Source: Sphingobacterium sp. UBA7855
Lineage (GTDB): Bacteria; Bacteroidota; Bacteroidia; Sphingobacteriales; Sphingobacteriaceae
NCBI GenBank assembly: GCA_002500745.1
Contig: DLST01000016.1
Location: 32,386-96,385 of the forward strand
Length of the DNA: 64,000 bases
Reading direction: 5' to 3'
Shown one piece after another: positions 44,742-55,301 of the stretch (position 1 is its first letter; each line of letters starts with the position of its first letter). A program made the translations under genes and the position numbers. A model generated the notes under the pieces. It was given only the letters and a program-made list of their open reading frames with translations, searched no databases and was not told the origin of the DNA.

Positions 44742-46166
44742 TTACTTCAGGACATCCAGTAATTTAAACATCTGCTGCCGCATAATAGAAGCCGGTCCTG
44801 AATAGTTGTTGACCAGCAAAGTATACGTAAACGACTGTCCTGATTTATTGGTATGCACACCTGTATAACCAAGTACGCCGCCAATTGTTCCGCTTTTCAT
44901 CTTCATATTGTTATAGGTGGGAAGACTTTCGTAGAAAGCGGGGTACCAGTTTTGTTTTTGTGCATATTGCATAATCTTATTCATGGCAGCTGTGGTCACC
45001 CTATTTTGAGGTGATAGACCAGAGCCATCCATGCTATTAAGTTCACTGGATTTTATGCCTAGTTTGGCATTCCAATATTTCTGTATATAATAGGCGCCAT
45101 CGTCGGTGCCTGTTTTACCCGCTGTTGTATAAGCGATGGCTTTCAAAAGGGCTTCTCCATAGAGGTTAATGCTCTTTTGGTTAAACCAGTAGACAATTTT
45201 GTCTAAGGTTGGGGAAAGGTGGATATCCAGGGTTTGTTTTTTTGAAACATCGACCGAACCCATCTTTGTCCCGGTGGCAGGTAGCTCGCTGGCAGAAATA
45301 CCGTTATTGTTTAAGACTTCGTTTAATTGATAAGCGAGATCATAGGCCGGGTCTGGCGAAGAGAGCTCAATTGTTTTCTTGAGATCCTGTCCGTACGAAC
45401 CACGGACAAATATCTTGGTCGAATAAGGGGCAGCATAGGCGTATACATTGTCGCCACTTCCTGCTTTACCCGTAGTTGTTTCATTGATAATTTCCAGGTA
45501 GGGAACATGAGCGGTATAGCTCAGGATCTCCGCTTTGGCGCCAACCTTATTGCTTGGACTGAAATTTACGCCAAAGGCGTTCTCACACCAATTGAGTGAC
45601 GAAATTCCCGCACCGTAATAGTTCCCCATATCGGTCCAGATCCAGCCCCCTGGAAGCTGGTTCCCATTATAAAGCCTGTCATCTGCGATGATGGCGCCAT
45701 TTATACTTTTGATACCGGCATTTTGGATTGCTGCAAGCCACTTGTTCAGTATTGTTGTTGCTTGAGTCTCTGGGTAGCGGGCGCTGCCAAGGGTGGGGTC
45801 ACCCGTACCTGTCACAATAATATTTCCGTTTAACATACCGTTTTCGTCGATTTCACCGGTATAATACAGGGTTGTTTTGAACTGAAAATTCTTGCCCAAG
45901 AAGTCCAATGCCGTTGCCGAAGTGATTACCTTCATGGTGGAGGCGGTCGCCAGTCCGATATTTTCATTTGCTGCGAATAGCGTTTGTCCTGTTTTTCCAT
46001 CGAAAACTATCAATGAGCTCAAACCATTCCTGAGGCTTTCCTGATTTTGAAACTGTGTAAAAGCATCTTGGATTTTACTGCGAAGATCCTGTGCAAATAG
46101 TGGAGTGGTAACGGTCGTTAACGCGTAAGTGGAAAAAGCTATCGTACTTAGCACAAATTGGTTCAT
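44742..46166 (-). CDS. dacB: D-alanyl-D-alanine carboxypeptidase/endopeptidase (PBP4, S13)
   Basis: 474-aa low-molecular-weight penicillin-binding protein that trims or cuts peptide crosslinks in peptidoglycan. The signal peptide ends near PLFAQ (residue 26). The active site has STMK (Ser 76, Lys 79), SLN in GISSLNWCENAFG, and KSGTIGG near the C-terminus in place of KTG. The extra domain between the first and second motifs (about residues 100-180) is that of S13/PBP4 enzymes. Monocistronic and divergent to the aminopeptidase P gene. Confidence 0.93.
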   Translation of the reverse strand: MNQFVLSTIAFSTYALTTVTTPLFAQDLRSKIQDAFTQFQNQESLRNGLSSLIVFDGKTGQTLFAANENIGLATASTMKVITSATALDFLGKNFQFKTTLYYTGEIDENGMLNGNIIVTGTGDPTLGSARYPETQATTILNKWLAAIQNAGIKSINGAIIADDRLYNGNQLPGGWIWTDMGNYYGAGISSLNWCENAFGVNFSPSNKVGAKAEILSYTAHVPYLEIINETTTGKAGSGDNVYAYAAPYSTKIFVRGSYGQDLKKTIELSSPDPAYDLAYQLNEVLNNNGISASELPATGTKMGSVDVSKKQTLDIHLSPTLDKIVYWFNQKSINLYGEALLKAIAYTTAGKTGTDDGAYYIQKYWNAKLGIKSSELNSMDGSGLSPQNRVTTAAMNKIMQYAQKQNWYPAFYESLPTYNNMKMKSGTIGGVLGYTGVHTNKSGQSFTYTLLVNNYSGPASIMRQQMFKLLDVLK

Positions 46167-46348
46167 ATATCCTATTTTTTATTGTCCTATGGTATATTTT
46201 CATATCCTGAATTACATGCGACGAAACACGGCTATCTACATTCGTGCAGGCAATCATGGATATTTCGTCGGATGTATCATGATGACTTGAACACTGCCTT
46301 ATTTTTAGGGGAAAGCGTTCGCTGTATTCGTTTGTTTTATTTGGCTTA

Positions 46349-46382
46349 AAGTTAGGCATTCGCCCCTAAAAAATCCTAACTT
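46349..46382. promoter_or_regulatory. Inverted repeat before the aminopeptidase P gene
   Basis: AAGTTAGG (46349-46356) and CCTAACTT (46375-46382) form an 8-bp inverted repeat with an 18-nt spacer, ending 21 bases before the start codon. The right arm overlaps TAACTTGC, which resembles a -7 box with one T missing. It could be an operator or just a weak hairpin. Confidence 0.3.
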
Positions 46383-46403
46383 GCATAAAATTGTATAAAC
46401 GAC

Positions 46404-48179
46404 ATGAAGCATATCGAAAAATTAGCTGCTATTCGTGAGGCGATGAAGGTTCAAGGAATCGACGGCTATATTATCCCGTCATCAGACCCTCATATTAGTG
46501 AATATTTACCAGAACGTTACAAATGTATTGCTTGGGCATCCGGATTTACAGGTTCCGCAGGCACTTTGGCTATCACGCAGGATTTTGCGGGACTTTGGAC
46601 CGATTCTCGCTATTTTGTTCAAGCGGCAGAGCAGTTGGCAGGAACAGGTTTTGAACTGGTGAAATTGAAAGCACAGGGAGCCGCAGAATACGCGGATTGG
46701 TTGGGAGAGCAGCTGGGTGCTGGCGCTAAAGTTGCTTTTGACGGCAATCTCGCTTCTTTATTGGTGGCACAATCTGTTCAGCATACCCTAGAGCCCTTGG
46801 ACATTACAGTAGATGGTCATGTTGATCTGCTGTCCTCCTTATGGGAAGGACGTCCAGCGCTGCCCCAGGCGAAGGCTTATCTATTAAATGAAGCTGCGAC
46901 AGGACAATCTACCGTTTCTAAAATTGAAGCTGTTCGTGCCGAAATGAAAAAGAATAGAACGGCGGCGCATCTCATTTCATCTTTGGACGACCTGGCCTGG
47001 TTATTAAACATCCGTGGTCAGGATGTGCCCTGTAACCCTGTTGTTTTGGGCTTTGTAATGATTACAACCGAAGATAGTACACTTTATATCGAACCATCGA
47101 AACTAAGCGCTGAGGCGACGGAGCAACTGAAAACGTATGGAGTGCGAGTGGCGCCCTATGAAGATGTTTTTAAAGCGATTTCAGCATTGGATGTGGCGTC
47201 AATTCTTATTGATCCCAAACGTACCTGTTTTGCCGTCTTTGACAGCATACCTAAACAGGTTAAAATTGTTGAAAAAACAAACCCTTCGACGAGTTTAAAA
47301 GCTATTAAGAATACAATTGAAATTGAAAATAATCGCCATACGTTTGTAAAAGACGGCGTAGCGTTGACGCGTTTCTTTAAGTGGCTGGAAGAAAATGTTT
47401 CTTCCGGTGAACTTTCCGAATTATCTATCGCAGATAAATTGCGCGAGTTGCGCGAGCGTCAAGAGGGCTTTGTTGACGTCTCCTTTACCACAATTGCCGG
47501 ATATTTGGACCATGGTGCCTTACCGCACTATTCGGCAAATGAAAAATCAAACTATATGTTAGAGCCTAAGGGGTTGCTATTGGTAGATTCTGGAGGGCAA
47601 TATCAAACGGGCACAACAGATATTACACGTGTAGTATCCCTCGGTGCTGCGACCCAAGAGGAAAAGGAGGATTATACATTGGTACTCAAAGGAACGATAG
47701 AAGGCTCTCAGGCCATTTTTCCGACTGGAACACGCGGCTATCAGATCGATGCGATAACGCGTCGTCCATTGTGGGAAACATTACGCAATTATGGGCATGG
47801 TACCGGACATGGAGTAGGCTTTTTTCTGAATGTGCATGAAGGGCCACAGGTGTTTAACCCGGCGGCAATCGATGTTGCGGTTGAACCTGGCATGATTACT
47901 TCAATAGAGCCTGGATTGTACCGTGTAGGAAAACATGGGATCCGTATTGAGAACTTAGTGTTGACCCGTAAAGCAGGTTCTTCTGAATTTGGCGATTTTC
48001 TAGATTTTGAGACATTAACAATATGTTATATCGCAACTGATTTGATCGAGAAGTCCCTATTGGATAAGAAACATATTGCCTGGTTGAATAATTATAATCA
48101 ATGGGTTTACGATCAATTGTCGACGCATCTTAATGCGGAGGAAAAGAACTGGTTGGCAGATAAGTGCCAAGCAATTTGA
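46404..48179 (+). CDS. Xaa-Pro aminopeptidase, long (eukaryote-like) form
   Basis: 591-aa M24B aminopeptidase P, which removes N-terminal residues before proline. Two creatinase-like N-terminal domains (residues 1-300) precede the pita-bread catalytic domain. The five metal ligands are Asp in LLVDSGGQY, Asp in TTDITRVVS, His in GTGHGVGFFLNVHEGP, Glu in SIEPGLYRVG and Glu in GIRIENLV. The three-domain length of about 590 is that of the cytosolic eukaryotic APP1 type, common in Bacteroidota. No signal peptide. A terminator follows. Confidence 0.94.
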   Translation: MKHIEKLAAIREAMKVQGIDGYIIPSSDPHISEYLPERYKCIAWASGFTGSAGTLAITQDFAGLWTDSRYFVQAAEQLAGTGFELVKLKAQGAAEYADWLGEQLGAGAKVAFDGNLASLLVAQSVQHTLEPLDITVDGHVDLLSSLWEGRPALPQAKAYLLNEAATGQSTVSKIEAVRAEMKKNRTAAHLISSLDDLAWLLNIRGQDVPCNPVVLGFVMITTEDSTLYIEPSKLSAEATEQLKTYGVRVAPYEDVFKAISALDVASILIDPKRTCFAVFDSIPKQVKIVEKTNPSTSLKAIKNTIEIENNRHTFVKDGVALTRFFKWLEENVSSGELSELSIADKLRELRERQEGFVDVSFTTIAGYLDHGALPHYSANEKSNYMLEPKGLLLVDSGGQYQTGTTDITRVVSLGAATQEEKEDYTLVLKGTIEGSQAIFPTGTRGYQIDAITRRPLWETLRNYGHGTGHGVGFFLNVHEGPQVFNPAAIDVAVEPGMITSIEPGLYRVGKHGIRIENLVLTRKAGSSEFGDFLDFETLTICYIATDLIEKSLLDKKHIAWLNNYNQWVYDQLSTHLNAEEKNWLADKCQAI

Positions 48180-48282
48180 TCCCGATAAAATGAAGATTAA
48201 ACCGCAAAGGCTTTCAAAGTCGCTGTTCTAAGCATGCGATCCGCGGCAAGGCGGCCATTCAAATTGATGAACTATAGAAATG

Positions 48283-48312
48283 AAACCCCCCGGTATAAAC
48301 ACCGAGGGGTTT
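48283..48312. terminator. Terminator between convergent genes
   Basis: AAACCCC (48283-48289) pairs with GGGGTTT (48306-48312), and the inner CGGT (48291-48294) with ACCG (48301-48304), giving an 11-bp stem with one mismatch. It is flanked by T on the right. It serves the aminopeptidase P gene and possibly the phosphatase gene on the other strand. Confidence 0.8.
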
Positions 48313-48338
48313 TGCGTTGTATGAAGGCTTCAAATGGA

Positions 48339-50192
48339 TTATTTCAACCGATACGCTTGAATAATCTTTTTAAAAACTGCTGTATTGTTGTAGATACCAA
48401 TAAAATGCTGTGCGCCGGGACCATAAGCAAAGACAGGTACCATAATGTTGGTGTGGTCATCGCTGCTGAAATTTCCTCTTATCGTTCCTTTTTTATAATT
48501 GGCATCCAATAGGGAAAGTCCGCCAGTTTCGTGATCTGCAGTGACAATAACGAGTGTTTCACCATCTTGGTCCGCAAATTTTAGGGCTTCCCCGACAAGC
48601 CGATCAAAGTCATGCTGTTCGGTAACAACATAGGGGAGATCGTTGGCATGGGCTCCATAGTCAATTTGTGCACCCTCGGCCATGATAAAGAAGCCATTGT
48701 CATTTTTAGACAAAAGCTCAATCGTTTTTGAGAGCGAAGTTTTTAACATTTCTCCCCGGCCATCGAGTATTCTTCTTGTCGCAGAATCCGCCAGGAGCAC
48801 CAGCTGTTTGCCCGATGTCGCTTTTTCGAAATCATCTAAATTTTGCTGAAGCTGATAACCTTTTTCAATCAGTTGCTGCATTAATGTATTATCCTTGTTT
48901 TTAACAAAGCTTTCGCGACGTGAACCCACTAAAATATCCACATGGCTATTTTTAAAATCTGCTGCAATTTCCTCCGACATAGTCCGGTCGATCTGATGAG
49001 CATAAAATGCCGCAGGGGTGGCATCGGTAATATCCCCGACACTGATGATGCCACTTTTGATCCCATGATGAGCCAATGTATCTGGAATCGAACTGATGGG
49101 TTTACCATTGGCATCCACACCGATGTACCTGTTATTGGTTTTATGTCCAGTAGCCAAGGCAGTCCCTCCTGCAGCAGAGTCGGTAAAATCCGAATTGGAT
49201 GCTTCGGTGCGCGAAAGACCAATATGTTTCATGTTGATAATATTGGACTGACCAAAATTGGCACTTAAACCTGCCTGTATTTGAGCCAAACCCATGCCAT
49301 CACCAATGAGTAAAATAACATTTTTGACCTTGCTCGTGGCGCCATCGTTTTTATAGGTTGGCTGATAAGGAACGTAGGCCTTTGGATTTGCATATTCGAC
49401 TTTAGCGCTGTTTAAATAGAAATTCTTAAGCGCAGTAGGATGGTCTGTATTGATCCAATCTACACCCATGTGACCAAGTTCTTTCCAACTATTGGGGCTG
49501 TCTTTTGTTGCCCAGAAACGAAAGGGCTTGCCCAATTGATGCGCCTTGTCTATCACAGATTTCATCTTTTCAAGGTCGGGTGGAGTAGGGGTCCCTTTGC
49601 CATTCCAGACTGAATACTGTTTAATATCCTGACTGATCATGCCAATATGTTTGAGCTGTGCCGGCGTATAGTCTTTTTCCGGCCGGCCATCAAAATAAAT
49701 CATCGAAGGATAATTGTCGAACTTTTCGGGCGGTGGGATTTCACCGCTGACGACAATTTTAATGGCGGAAGGATTTTTCTGCTGGTCGAATATAGATTCG
49801 TTGCCCTTCAAATCGGCCAACAATTTAGACAGTACCTGTTCGTAATTTTCCTTGATATCAATCACGAGCTGCAAGGTCTGCTCAGGTTTGGCATAAGGTT
49901 TATTCCCGTTCTCCTTAAAGAAAGCAATTAAAGGGTCGATGTAAAGTTTTTTTAACGTTTTCCCTGGTTTGATCTCACCGCTTTCATGGGCAACGTAAAG
50001 CTCTCCATTGCGATAGAAGACGTCCGCTTCGATAGAGCCCATTCCAGCATAATAAGCCTCCAACAGCGGGATTTGCTGTTTGTAATCATTATGACTATGT
50101 CCGGCATTGGCAGTCAGTTTCTGTTGTGCAGAAACCGACTGAATGCTTAGGCCTGCAAATAGCAGCCACATTAATTTATTGTTTTTTACCAT
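48339..50192 (-). CDS. Fusion of GDPD/PI-PLC-like phosphodiesterase and alkaline phosphatase
   Basis: 617-aa exported enzyme (signal peptide to about SVSAQ, residue 22). Residues about 28-270 are a glycerophosphodiester phosphodiesterase-like TIM barrel: AGHSHNDYKQQIP, then SIEADVFYRNGELYVAHE, with the two candidate catalytic His and metal-binding Glu/Asp. Residues about 290-615 are an alkaline phosphatase domain: LLIGDGMG as metal site, SDFTDSAAGGTALATG with the nucleophile Ser, and VTADHETGG as further ligands. Such a protein could cut a phosphodiester and then remove the phosphate. The start overlaps the susD stop by seven bases, tying it to the SusCD operon. Confidence 0.88.
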   Translation of the reverse strand: MVKNNKLMWLLFAGLSIQSVSAQQKLTANAGHSHNDYKQQIPLLEAYYAGMGSIEADVFYRNGELYVAHESGEIKPGKTLKKLYIDPLIAFFKENGNKPYAKPEQTLQLVIDIKENYEQVLSKLLADLKGNESIFDQQKNPSAIKIVVSGEIPPPEKFDNYPSMIYFDGRPEKDYTPAQLKHIGMISQDIKQYSVWNGKGTPTPPDLEKMKSVIDKAHQLGKPFRFWATKDSPNSWKELGHMGVDWINTDHPTALKNFYLNSAKVEYANPKAYVPYQPTYKNDGATSKVKNVILLIGDGMGLAQIQAGLSANFGQSNIINMKHIGLSRTEASNSDFTDSAAGGTALATGHKTNNRYIGVDANGKPISSIPDTLAHHGIKSGIISVGDITDATPAAFYAHQIDRTMSEEIAADFKNSHVDILVGSRRESFVKNKDNTLMQQLIEKGYQLQQNLDDFEKATSGKQLVLLADSATRRILDGRGEMLKTSLSKTIELLSKNDNGFFIMAEGAQIDYGAHANDLPYVVTEQHDFDRLVGEALKFADQDGETLVIVTADHETGGLSLLDANYKKGTIRGNFSSDDHTNIMVPVFAYGPGAQHFIGIYNNTAVFKKIIQAYRLK

Positions 50193-51706
50193 CCTGGGTT
50201 TTGTTTAATGACACCGGAACTGTTGTCGATCTCGCGTTGTGGAACAGCCCACACGTCATGTACTTGCGGATTGAAATTTCTAGCTGGCCAAATGACCGTA
50301 CCATCGAAATCGTGTAGAGGTTTAGCATAGGTAGCTTGTGCATCACCCCATCTGACCAAATCGCGGTGACGGTCTGCCCATTCCCCAGCAAGCTCATTGC
50401 GGCGCTCACGTTTTAAATCTACAAGCGTCATTCCGCTTTTTGCCAACAAGCCCGCTCTCTTGCGGATTTTATTTAATTCAGTATCGCCAGCACCGGAGCC
50501 ATTTAAATTAATGGCGGCTTCAGCCTTGATCAATAGTACTTCGGCATAGCGCATCAATGGAACATTTAGATCTGTAGTGCCATTATCTCCATTTGGATTG
50601 ACATGTGTTGGAATAGGGTCTTTATAGGAAAACGGCTCCATGTATTTCTTGAATTGGTAATTGGATGTAGCGCCGCCGTCTTTTGTGAAAGTGCGTTCAT
50701 TGCCGAAAAACTGAAATTTGTCCCCAGGTTTCAAGATTGTTGCTTCACGGCGTAGATCGCCAGATTCAAAAGAATCGTACAGTTCTTTGGTCGGTAGATA
50801 ATAGCCCCAGCCATTGTAGATTCCCCAGGCCTTGTTGGTGAGCATAACTCCAGGAAGCTTACTTCCCCATCCAGTACCGCCACCATTTGGCGTACAGACC
50901 ACCGACCAGATATATTCTTTGGACCAGTTGTTGGCCGCTTTAAACACATCGACAAAATTAGGCAGTAAATCATGTTTGCCCGAATTGATCACCATATCTG
51001 CATATTTGGCCGCATTGGTATAGTCCTTTTTGTACAGGTATACTTTTGATAAATAGGCCCATGCCGCAGTTTTGTGCGCTTTACCGTAATCTGAGGTATT
51101 CATGTCTGAGAAATAGGGAAGGTTGTCGGCCGCTTTTAATAGTAGTGAAGTGATGTAATCGTAATTTTCGTTAACGTTATTGGCTCTGGCTACCGGAACA
51201 GAAGCATCTGTTTCAGGTGTAACAATAGGCACCCCCGCCTTGTCGTTACCATAGTTTGCCGCCAATTGAAAATAAACCAGACCTGCATTGAAATAGGCAT
51301 CGCCAATGATCTGTTTCTTTCGCGCTTCATCCATGCTTATAGTGGGAACATGGATAATAATATCGTTGGCCCTTTTTATAATCGCATAGCGCATGCTCCA
51401 TTGCGATTCGGTATAACCACCACCGATATAATTGCGGTTGAAATTTTTGATATTGTCGGCTTCCGGTTTGTTACGTCCTGTTACCATGTCGTCACTGGCA
51501 TTAATAAACCAAAACATTCCGCGGCCGTAATAATCCTCTTCATTGTATTTTTGATACATACCAGCCTCCGCTTTGATGGCATCCTGTTCGGTTTTCCAAA
51601 AATTCTGCGCGGAAGGAGAGCCCTCAGGCGTTATATCCAACTGTTTTTCGCACGATGCAAAAAGTGCTACTGCTGCTATTGCAAGGTATTTAATATTCGT
51701 TTTCAT
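50186..51706 (-). CDS. SusD/RagB-family outer-membrane lipoprotein
   Basis: 506-aa substrate-binding lid of a SusCD transporter. Lipobox LFASC gives lipidated Cys 19 followed by EKQLDITPEG, the usual SusD opening. The helical TPR scaffold is seen in FNAGLVYFQLAANYG and AWAYLSKVYLYKKDYTNAAKYAD. The C-terminal LNKIRKRAGL and RRNELAGEWADRHRDLVRWG are standard RagB motifs. It lies 180 bases after susC and overlaps the phosphatase gene. Substrate binding by a phosphorylated compound is inferred from that neighbour. Confidence 0.94.
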   Translation of the reverse strand: MKTNIKYLAIAAVALFASCEKQLDITPEGSPSAQNFWKTEQDAIKAEAGMYQKYNEEDYYGRGMFWFINASDDMVTGRNKPEADNIKNFNRNYIGGGYTESQWSMRYAIIKRANDIIIHVPTISMDEARKKQIIGDAYFNAGLVYFQLAANYGNDKAGVPIVTPETDASVPVARANNVNENYDYITSLLLKAADNLPYFSDMNTSDYGKAHKTAAWAYLSKVYLYKKDYTNAAKYADMVINSGKHDLLPNFVDVFKAANNWSKEYIWSVVCTPNGGGTGWGSKLPGVMLTNKAWGIYNGWGYYLPTKELYDSFESGDLRREATILKPGDKFQFFGNERTFTKDGGATSNYQFKKYMEPFSYKDPIPTHVNPNGDNGTTDLNVPLMRYAEVLLIKAEAAINLNGSGAGDTELNKIRKRAGLLAKSGMTLVDLKRERRNELAGEWADRHRDLVRWGDAQATYAKPLHDFDGTVIWPARNFNPQVHDVWAVPQREIDNSSGVIKQNPGW

Positions 51707-51886
51707 CGTTTTATTTTTTTAATGACTGATAAAACCTGCGTAAAATCGTCCGTCTGTGAATGACAACTATTATTTTTCGGTTTCATCCTTTTTATTTTTC
51801 TCGTTTTAATAATCGATAAGATCTTAAACTCAATAATACTTGAATGAGGTCGCCTTCGTTTAGATCCCATTGGCATTCTGCTAAGA

Positions 51887-54800
51887 TTAAAAATTGACAT
51901 TTAGACCGAAAATAAAGCTTCGGGCTTGTGGGTAGCGTCCGACATCAAGTCCATTGTTATCCATACCAATTTCCGGATCAAAACCAGTGTATTTTGTAAA
52001 CGTTAATAAGTTGTTCGTAGTCGCATAGACTCTCACGTTTCCGAGTTTATATCTGTCAGTCAAAGATTTTGGAAGTGTATACCCTAATGTGACATTTCGG
52101 ATACGAAGGAAAGAACCATCTTCGATATAGAAATCTGATGCATTAAAGTTTCCGTTGGCGTCTGAGCTTGAGATAATAGGCACTTTCCCATTCGGGTTTT
52201 CTGGTGACCATGCATCGAGGATTCCTACTAATTTGTTGTACGAAGGACCGCTCGCGCTGTAGGTTGTTCTTTTGATGGCATTAAACAATTTGTTTCCTTG
52301 TACACCTTGTGCAAAAATATTGAGATCAACGTTTTTGTAATTCGCATTGAAGCTCAGACCGTAAGAAAAATCAGGATAAGCACTTCCGGCGTAATAGCGA
52401 TCTTCAGGTCCGATCGAACCATTCCCATCGATGTCTACAAATTTGAAATCGCCCGCTTTTGCATTGGGTTGAATTTTTTGTCCATTGGTATTTTTGTAGT
52501 TATCAGCTTCTGCCTGACTCTGGAAGATACCATCGGTCTTTAATACGTAGTAACTGTAAAGAGGTTGGCCAACAGTAATTGTCAACGGAGCTAGCTCATT
52601 TCTAAAATTAGTACCTACTGCGATATTGTTCAATCCAGGTGCCAATTCTTGAACGTTGTTGGTCAATTTGGTTAGGGTTGCATTAATTGAGTACGAAAAA
52701 TCTTTATTTTTAGCACTACTATACGTTAGTCCTAGTTCAATACCTTTATCTTTTACTATACCACCGTTAATCGTTTGTGTGCTCAAACCCGCTGTTCCCG
52801 GAAGAGGTTTGGTTAAGATCATCTTATTGGTTTCTTTGACAAAATAATCTGCTACCAAGCTCAATCCGTTCAAAATTCCAAGATCTAAACCTATATTTGT
52901 TTGTTTACTTTCAGCCCATCGCATATCCATATTGGGTAATACATTCTGAGCATATCCATTTTGTAATTTTGGGTTTTCACCGAAATAGGCATCGGCGCGA
53001 ATAAGAAGAGGATTAACATCCAGTGGGTTTAGGTTGGCTAGACCACCCAATTTACCGTAACTTGCTCTTATTTTAAGCTCGTTTAACCATTCTACAGATT
53101 TCAAGAAATCTTCTTTGTGTAGAGCCCATCCGGCAGATGTTGAATAATAGTAGCGCGCTCTATTTTCTTTTAATGGAATGATGGATGAAGCATCTCTTCG
53201 ACCAATTAAGGAGAGTAAGTATTTTTCATTGTAATTATAGTTTGCCCGTAAGAAAAGAGACGAAAGTGCTGTGGCTCCATAACCACTTTCCGACGGTTGT
53301 ATTGTGTTCGCGTTATTCAGGTATCTGTATTGCTTGGATTCGTCGTCAAAGCCGGTTCCTGAAGCATTCAAATAACTACTTTTGGTTTTTTGAAAACTAT
53401 AACCTCCGGTCAAATCAAGTTGATGATGGTCAAATTTGGTTTTATAATTTAGGACTTGTTCGGCAAGGATATCATTTGCGTCATTCGCTCTTTCCACCAG
53501 ACTATTGCTCAAAACGGGTTTACCTATTTCAGGACGTTTTGGTGTAAAGCTTTTATATCTAATGTTCGATTTTGTAATGCTTAAGTTGGATCTAAAAGTT
53601 AAGCCTTTTGCCAACTGGATGTTGGCGTATGGATTCACAACCAGCACATTGACCGGATTGTTTATATCGATGCGCATTAATTCGGCAACAGGATTAATGA
53701 TATCACCGTAATCGCCAGGGAATGGACCCGGTAGACCAGCAAAACTACCATCGGCATTATAAGGTGTTCCATTGGTTGGATAATAAATGGCCGACAATAG
53801 CGCTCCTGTATAGTCGCTGCTTGTATTAGCGCCATTTCCATTGGTACTGCTATAGGAAAGATTTTCACCTATTTTTAACCATGGTGTAACTTGATGCTCT
53901 GAGTTTATCCTGAAGTTGTAACGCTGCGTTTTCGTATTGAGTACAATACCTTCTGCTTTGCGGTAATTGAAACTTAGGTAAAAATTAGATTTTTCATTTC
54001 CGCCATTAATTGCGCCATTGTAATCTTGCAATGTCGCGTTTCTAAATACCTCATCCATCCAGTTTGTTTTGGTCACTAAACCTTCTGGGTATTTCGCCGG
54101 ATCGAAAGCTGGTAAGATGGTCGTCCCACCATTTTTTGCAGCTGTTGCAGCGACCTCGGCACGTTGTTCGGCGTTTAAAGGCTGTAATTTTCGCCATGCA
54201 CTTTGTTGACCTAACTTGGCATCAACGCTAATTTGCATCTGTCCTTTTTTTCCTTTTTTCGTGGTGATCAATACCACACCACCAGAAGCTCTGGCACCAT
54301 AGATCGCTGCCGATGCATCCTTTAATACGGAAATAGACTCAATGTCGTTGGGATTTAATTGTGGAGTACCTAAGAAGATCGAACCATCAATAACATAGAG
54401 TACACTTTCACCATTGATACCACCGGCACCCCGAATATTGATACGTGGGGGGGATGTCGGATCGCCACCTTCATTCGTAACAATAACGCCTGGCGATTTA
54501 CCGGCCAATACTTCGCCAACACTGTTGACAGATCTAGACGATAATTTGTCAAGTGATACCAAGCTGACAGCACCTGTTAACGTCTCTTTTTTCTGCGTTC
54601 CATAGCCTACGACGACAACTTCGGATAAGGTCGAACGTTCTTCGCTTAGTGTAACATTAATGACCTCGTTTTCGCCGACTACGACTTCCTTGGAATGGAA
54701 TCCGACCATCGAAAAAGAAATTACAGCTTGCGGTGCAGCCTCGATTCGAAATGCACCTTTTATATCTGTTGTGGTTCCTACCTGCGTACCCACTACTTTT

Positions 54801-55267
54801 ACAGATACACCTGCGATGGCAGCTCCCAATGTATCTCTTACAAAACCTGTCACGATGCGGTCTGCCTTGATGTTTGTTTGGGTGTTCAAAATTACATAGT
54901 CCTCCTTTTCTACCGCATTGATTCCAAGTTTATTCAAGAGGGAACGAACAGGCTCGGTTTTAAAGCTACCGCTTAAAACTGTGTTCCGTTTTTGCAATAG
55001 CTCGGGATTGTAAACAAAATGAAGGCCCGAAAGACTTTCGATTTTGTGAAGAATCAAATCGATTTTCTCGCCCTTGCTTATGTTGATGTTTACACTGCTT
55101 TTGTCCAAACGTTGGGCCATACCGGGTGAGGCCATTAGTGAACTGCAGAATACCGAAGTAATCGAAAATGCAATGCAGGGATACTTCATGATCCGATAAA
55201 AAGAGAATTCTCTTTTGAATGCAGGTGTTTTCATTTTTTTGTAATGATTAGGTAATGAATTGCTCAT
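51887..55267 (-). CDS. SusC/RagA-family TonB-dependent transporter with STN domain
   Basis: 1126-aa outer-membrane transporter. After an unusually long N-terminus and signal peptide (to about GMAQR, residue 50) there is an STN signalling domain (about 55-130, KIDLILHKIESLSGLHFVY), a carboxypeptidase-D-like repeat (about 137-210, GFVRDTLGAAIAGVSV), the plug with EVVVVGYGTQKKETLTGAV, and a 22-strand barrel ending PQARSFIFGLNVNF. The STN domain means it talks to the FecR anti-sigma factor encoded just upstream. ATG codons at 55267 and 55234 are both possible; the second has an A-rich leader. Confidence 0.94.
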   Translation of the reverse strand: MSNSLPNHYKKMKTPAFKREFSFYRIMKYPCIAFSITSVFCSSLMASPGMAQRLDKSSVNINISKGEKIDLILHKIESLSGLHFVYNPELLQKRNTVLSGSFKTEPVRSLLNKLGINAVEKEDYVILNTQTNIKADRIVTGFVRDTLGAAIAGVSVKVVGTQVGTTTDIKGAFRIEAAPQAVISFSMVGFHSKEVVVGENEVINVTLSEERSTLSEVVVVGYGTQKKETLTGAVSLVSLDKLSSRSVNSVGEVLAGKSPGVIVTNEGGDPTSPPRINIRGAGGINGESVLYVIDGSIFLGTPQLNPNDIESISVLKDASAAIYGARASGGVVLITTKKGKKGQMQISVDAKLGQQSAWRKLQPLNAEQRAEVAATAAKNGGTTILPAFDPAKYPEGLVTKTNWMDEVFRNATLQDYNGAINGGNEKSNFYLSFNYRKAEGIVLNTKTQRYNFRINSEHQVTPWLKIGENLSYSSTNGNGANTSSDYTGALLSAIYYPTNGTPYNADGSFAGLPGPFPGDYGDIINPVAELMRIDINNPVNVLVVNPYANIQLAKGLTFRSNLSITKSNIRYKSFTPKRPEIGKPVLSNSLVERANDANDILAEQVLNYKTKFDHHQLDLTGGYSFQKTKSSYLNASGTGFDDESKQYRYLNNANTIQPSESGYGATALSSLFLRANYNYNEKYLLSLIGRRDASSIIPLKENRARYYYSTSAGWALHKEDFLKSVEWLNELKIRASYGKLGGLANLNPLDVNPLLIRADAYFGENPKLQNGYAQNVLPNMDMRWAESKQTNIGLDLGILNGLSLVADYFVKETNKMILTKPLPGTAGLSTQTINGGIVKDKGIELGLTYSSAKNKDFSYSINATLTKLTNNVQELAPGLNNIAVGTNFRNELAPLTITVGQPLYSYYVLKTDGIFQSQAEADNYKNTNGQKIQPNAKAGDFKFVDIDGNGSIGPEDRYYAGSAYPDFSYGLSFNANYKNVDLNIFAQGVQGNKLFNAIKRTTYSASGPSYNKLVGILDAWSPENPNGKVPIISSSDANGNFNASDFYIEDGSFLRIRNVTLGYTLPKSLTDRYKLGNVRVYATTNNLLTFTKYTGFDPEIGMDNNGLDVGRYPQARSFIFGLNVNF

Positions 55268-55301
55268 GGTGACTAAGATGTTTTAGGTAAATTTTTAGAC
55301 A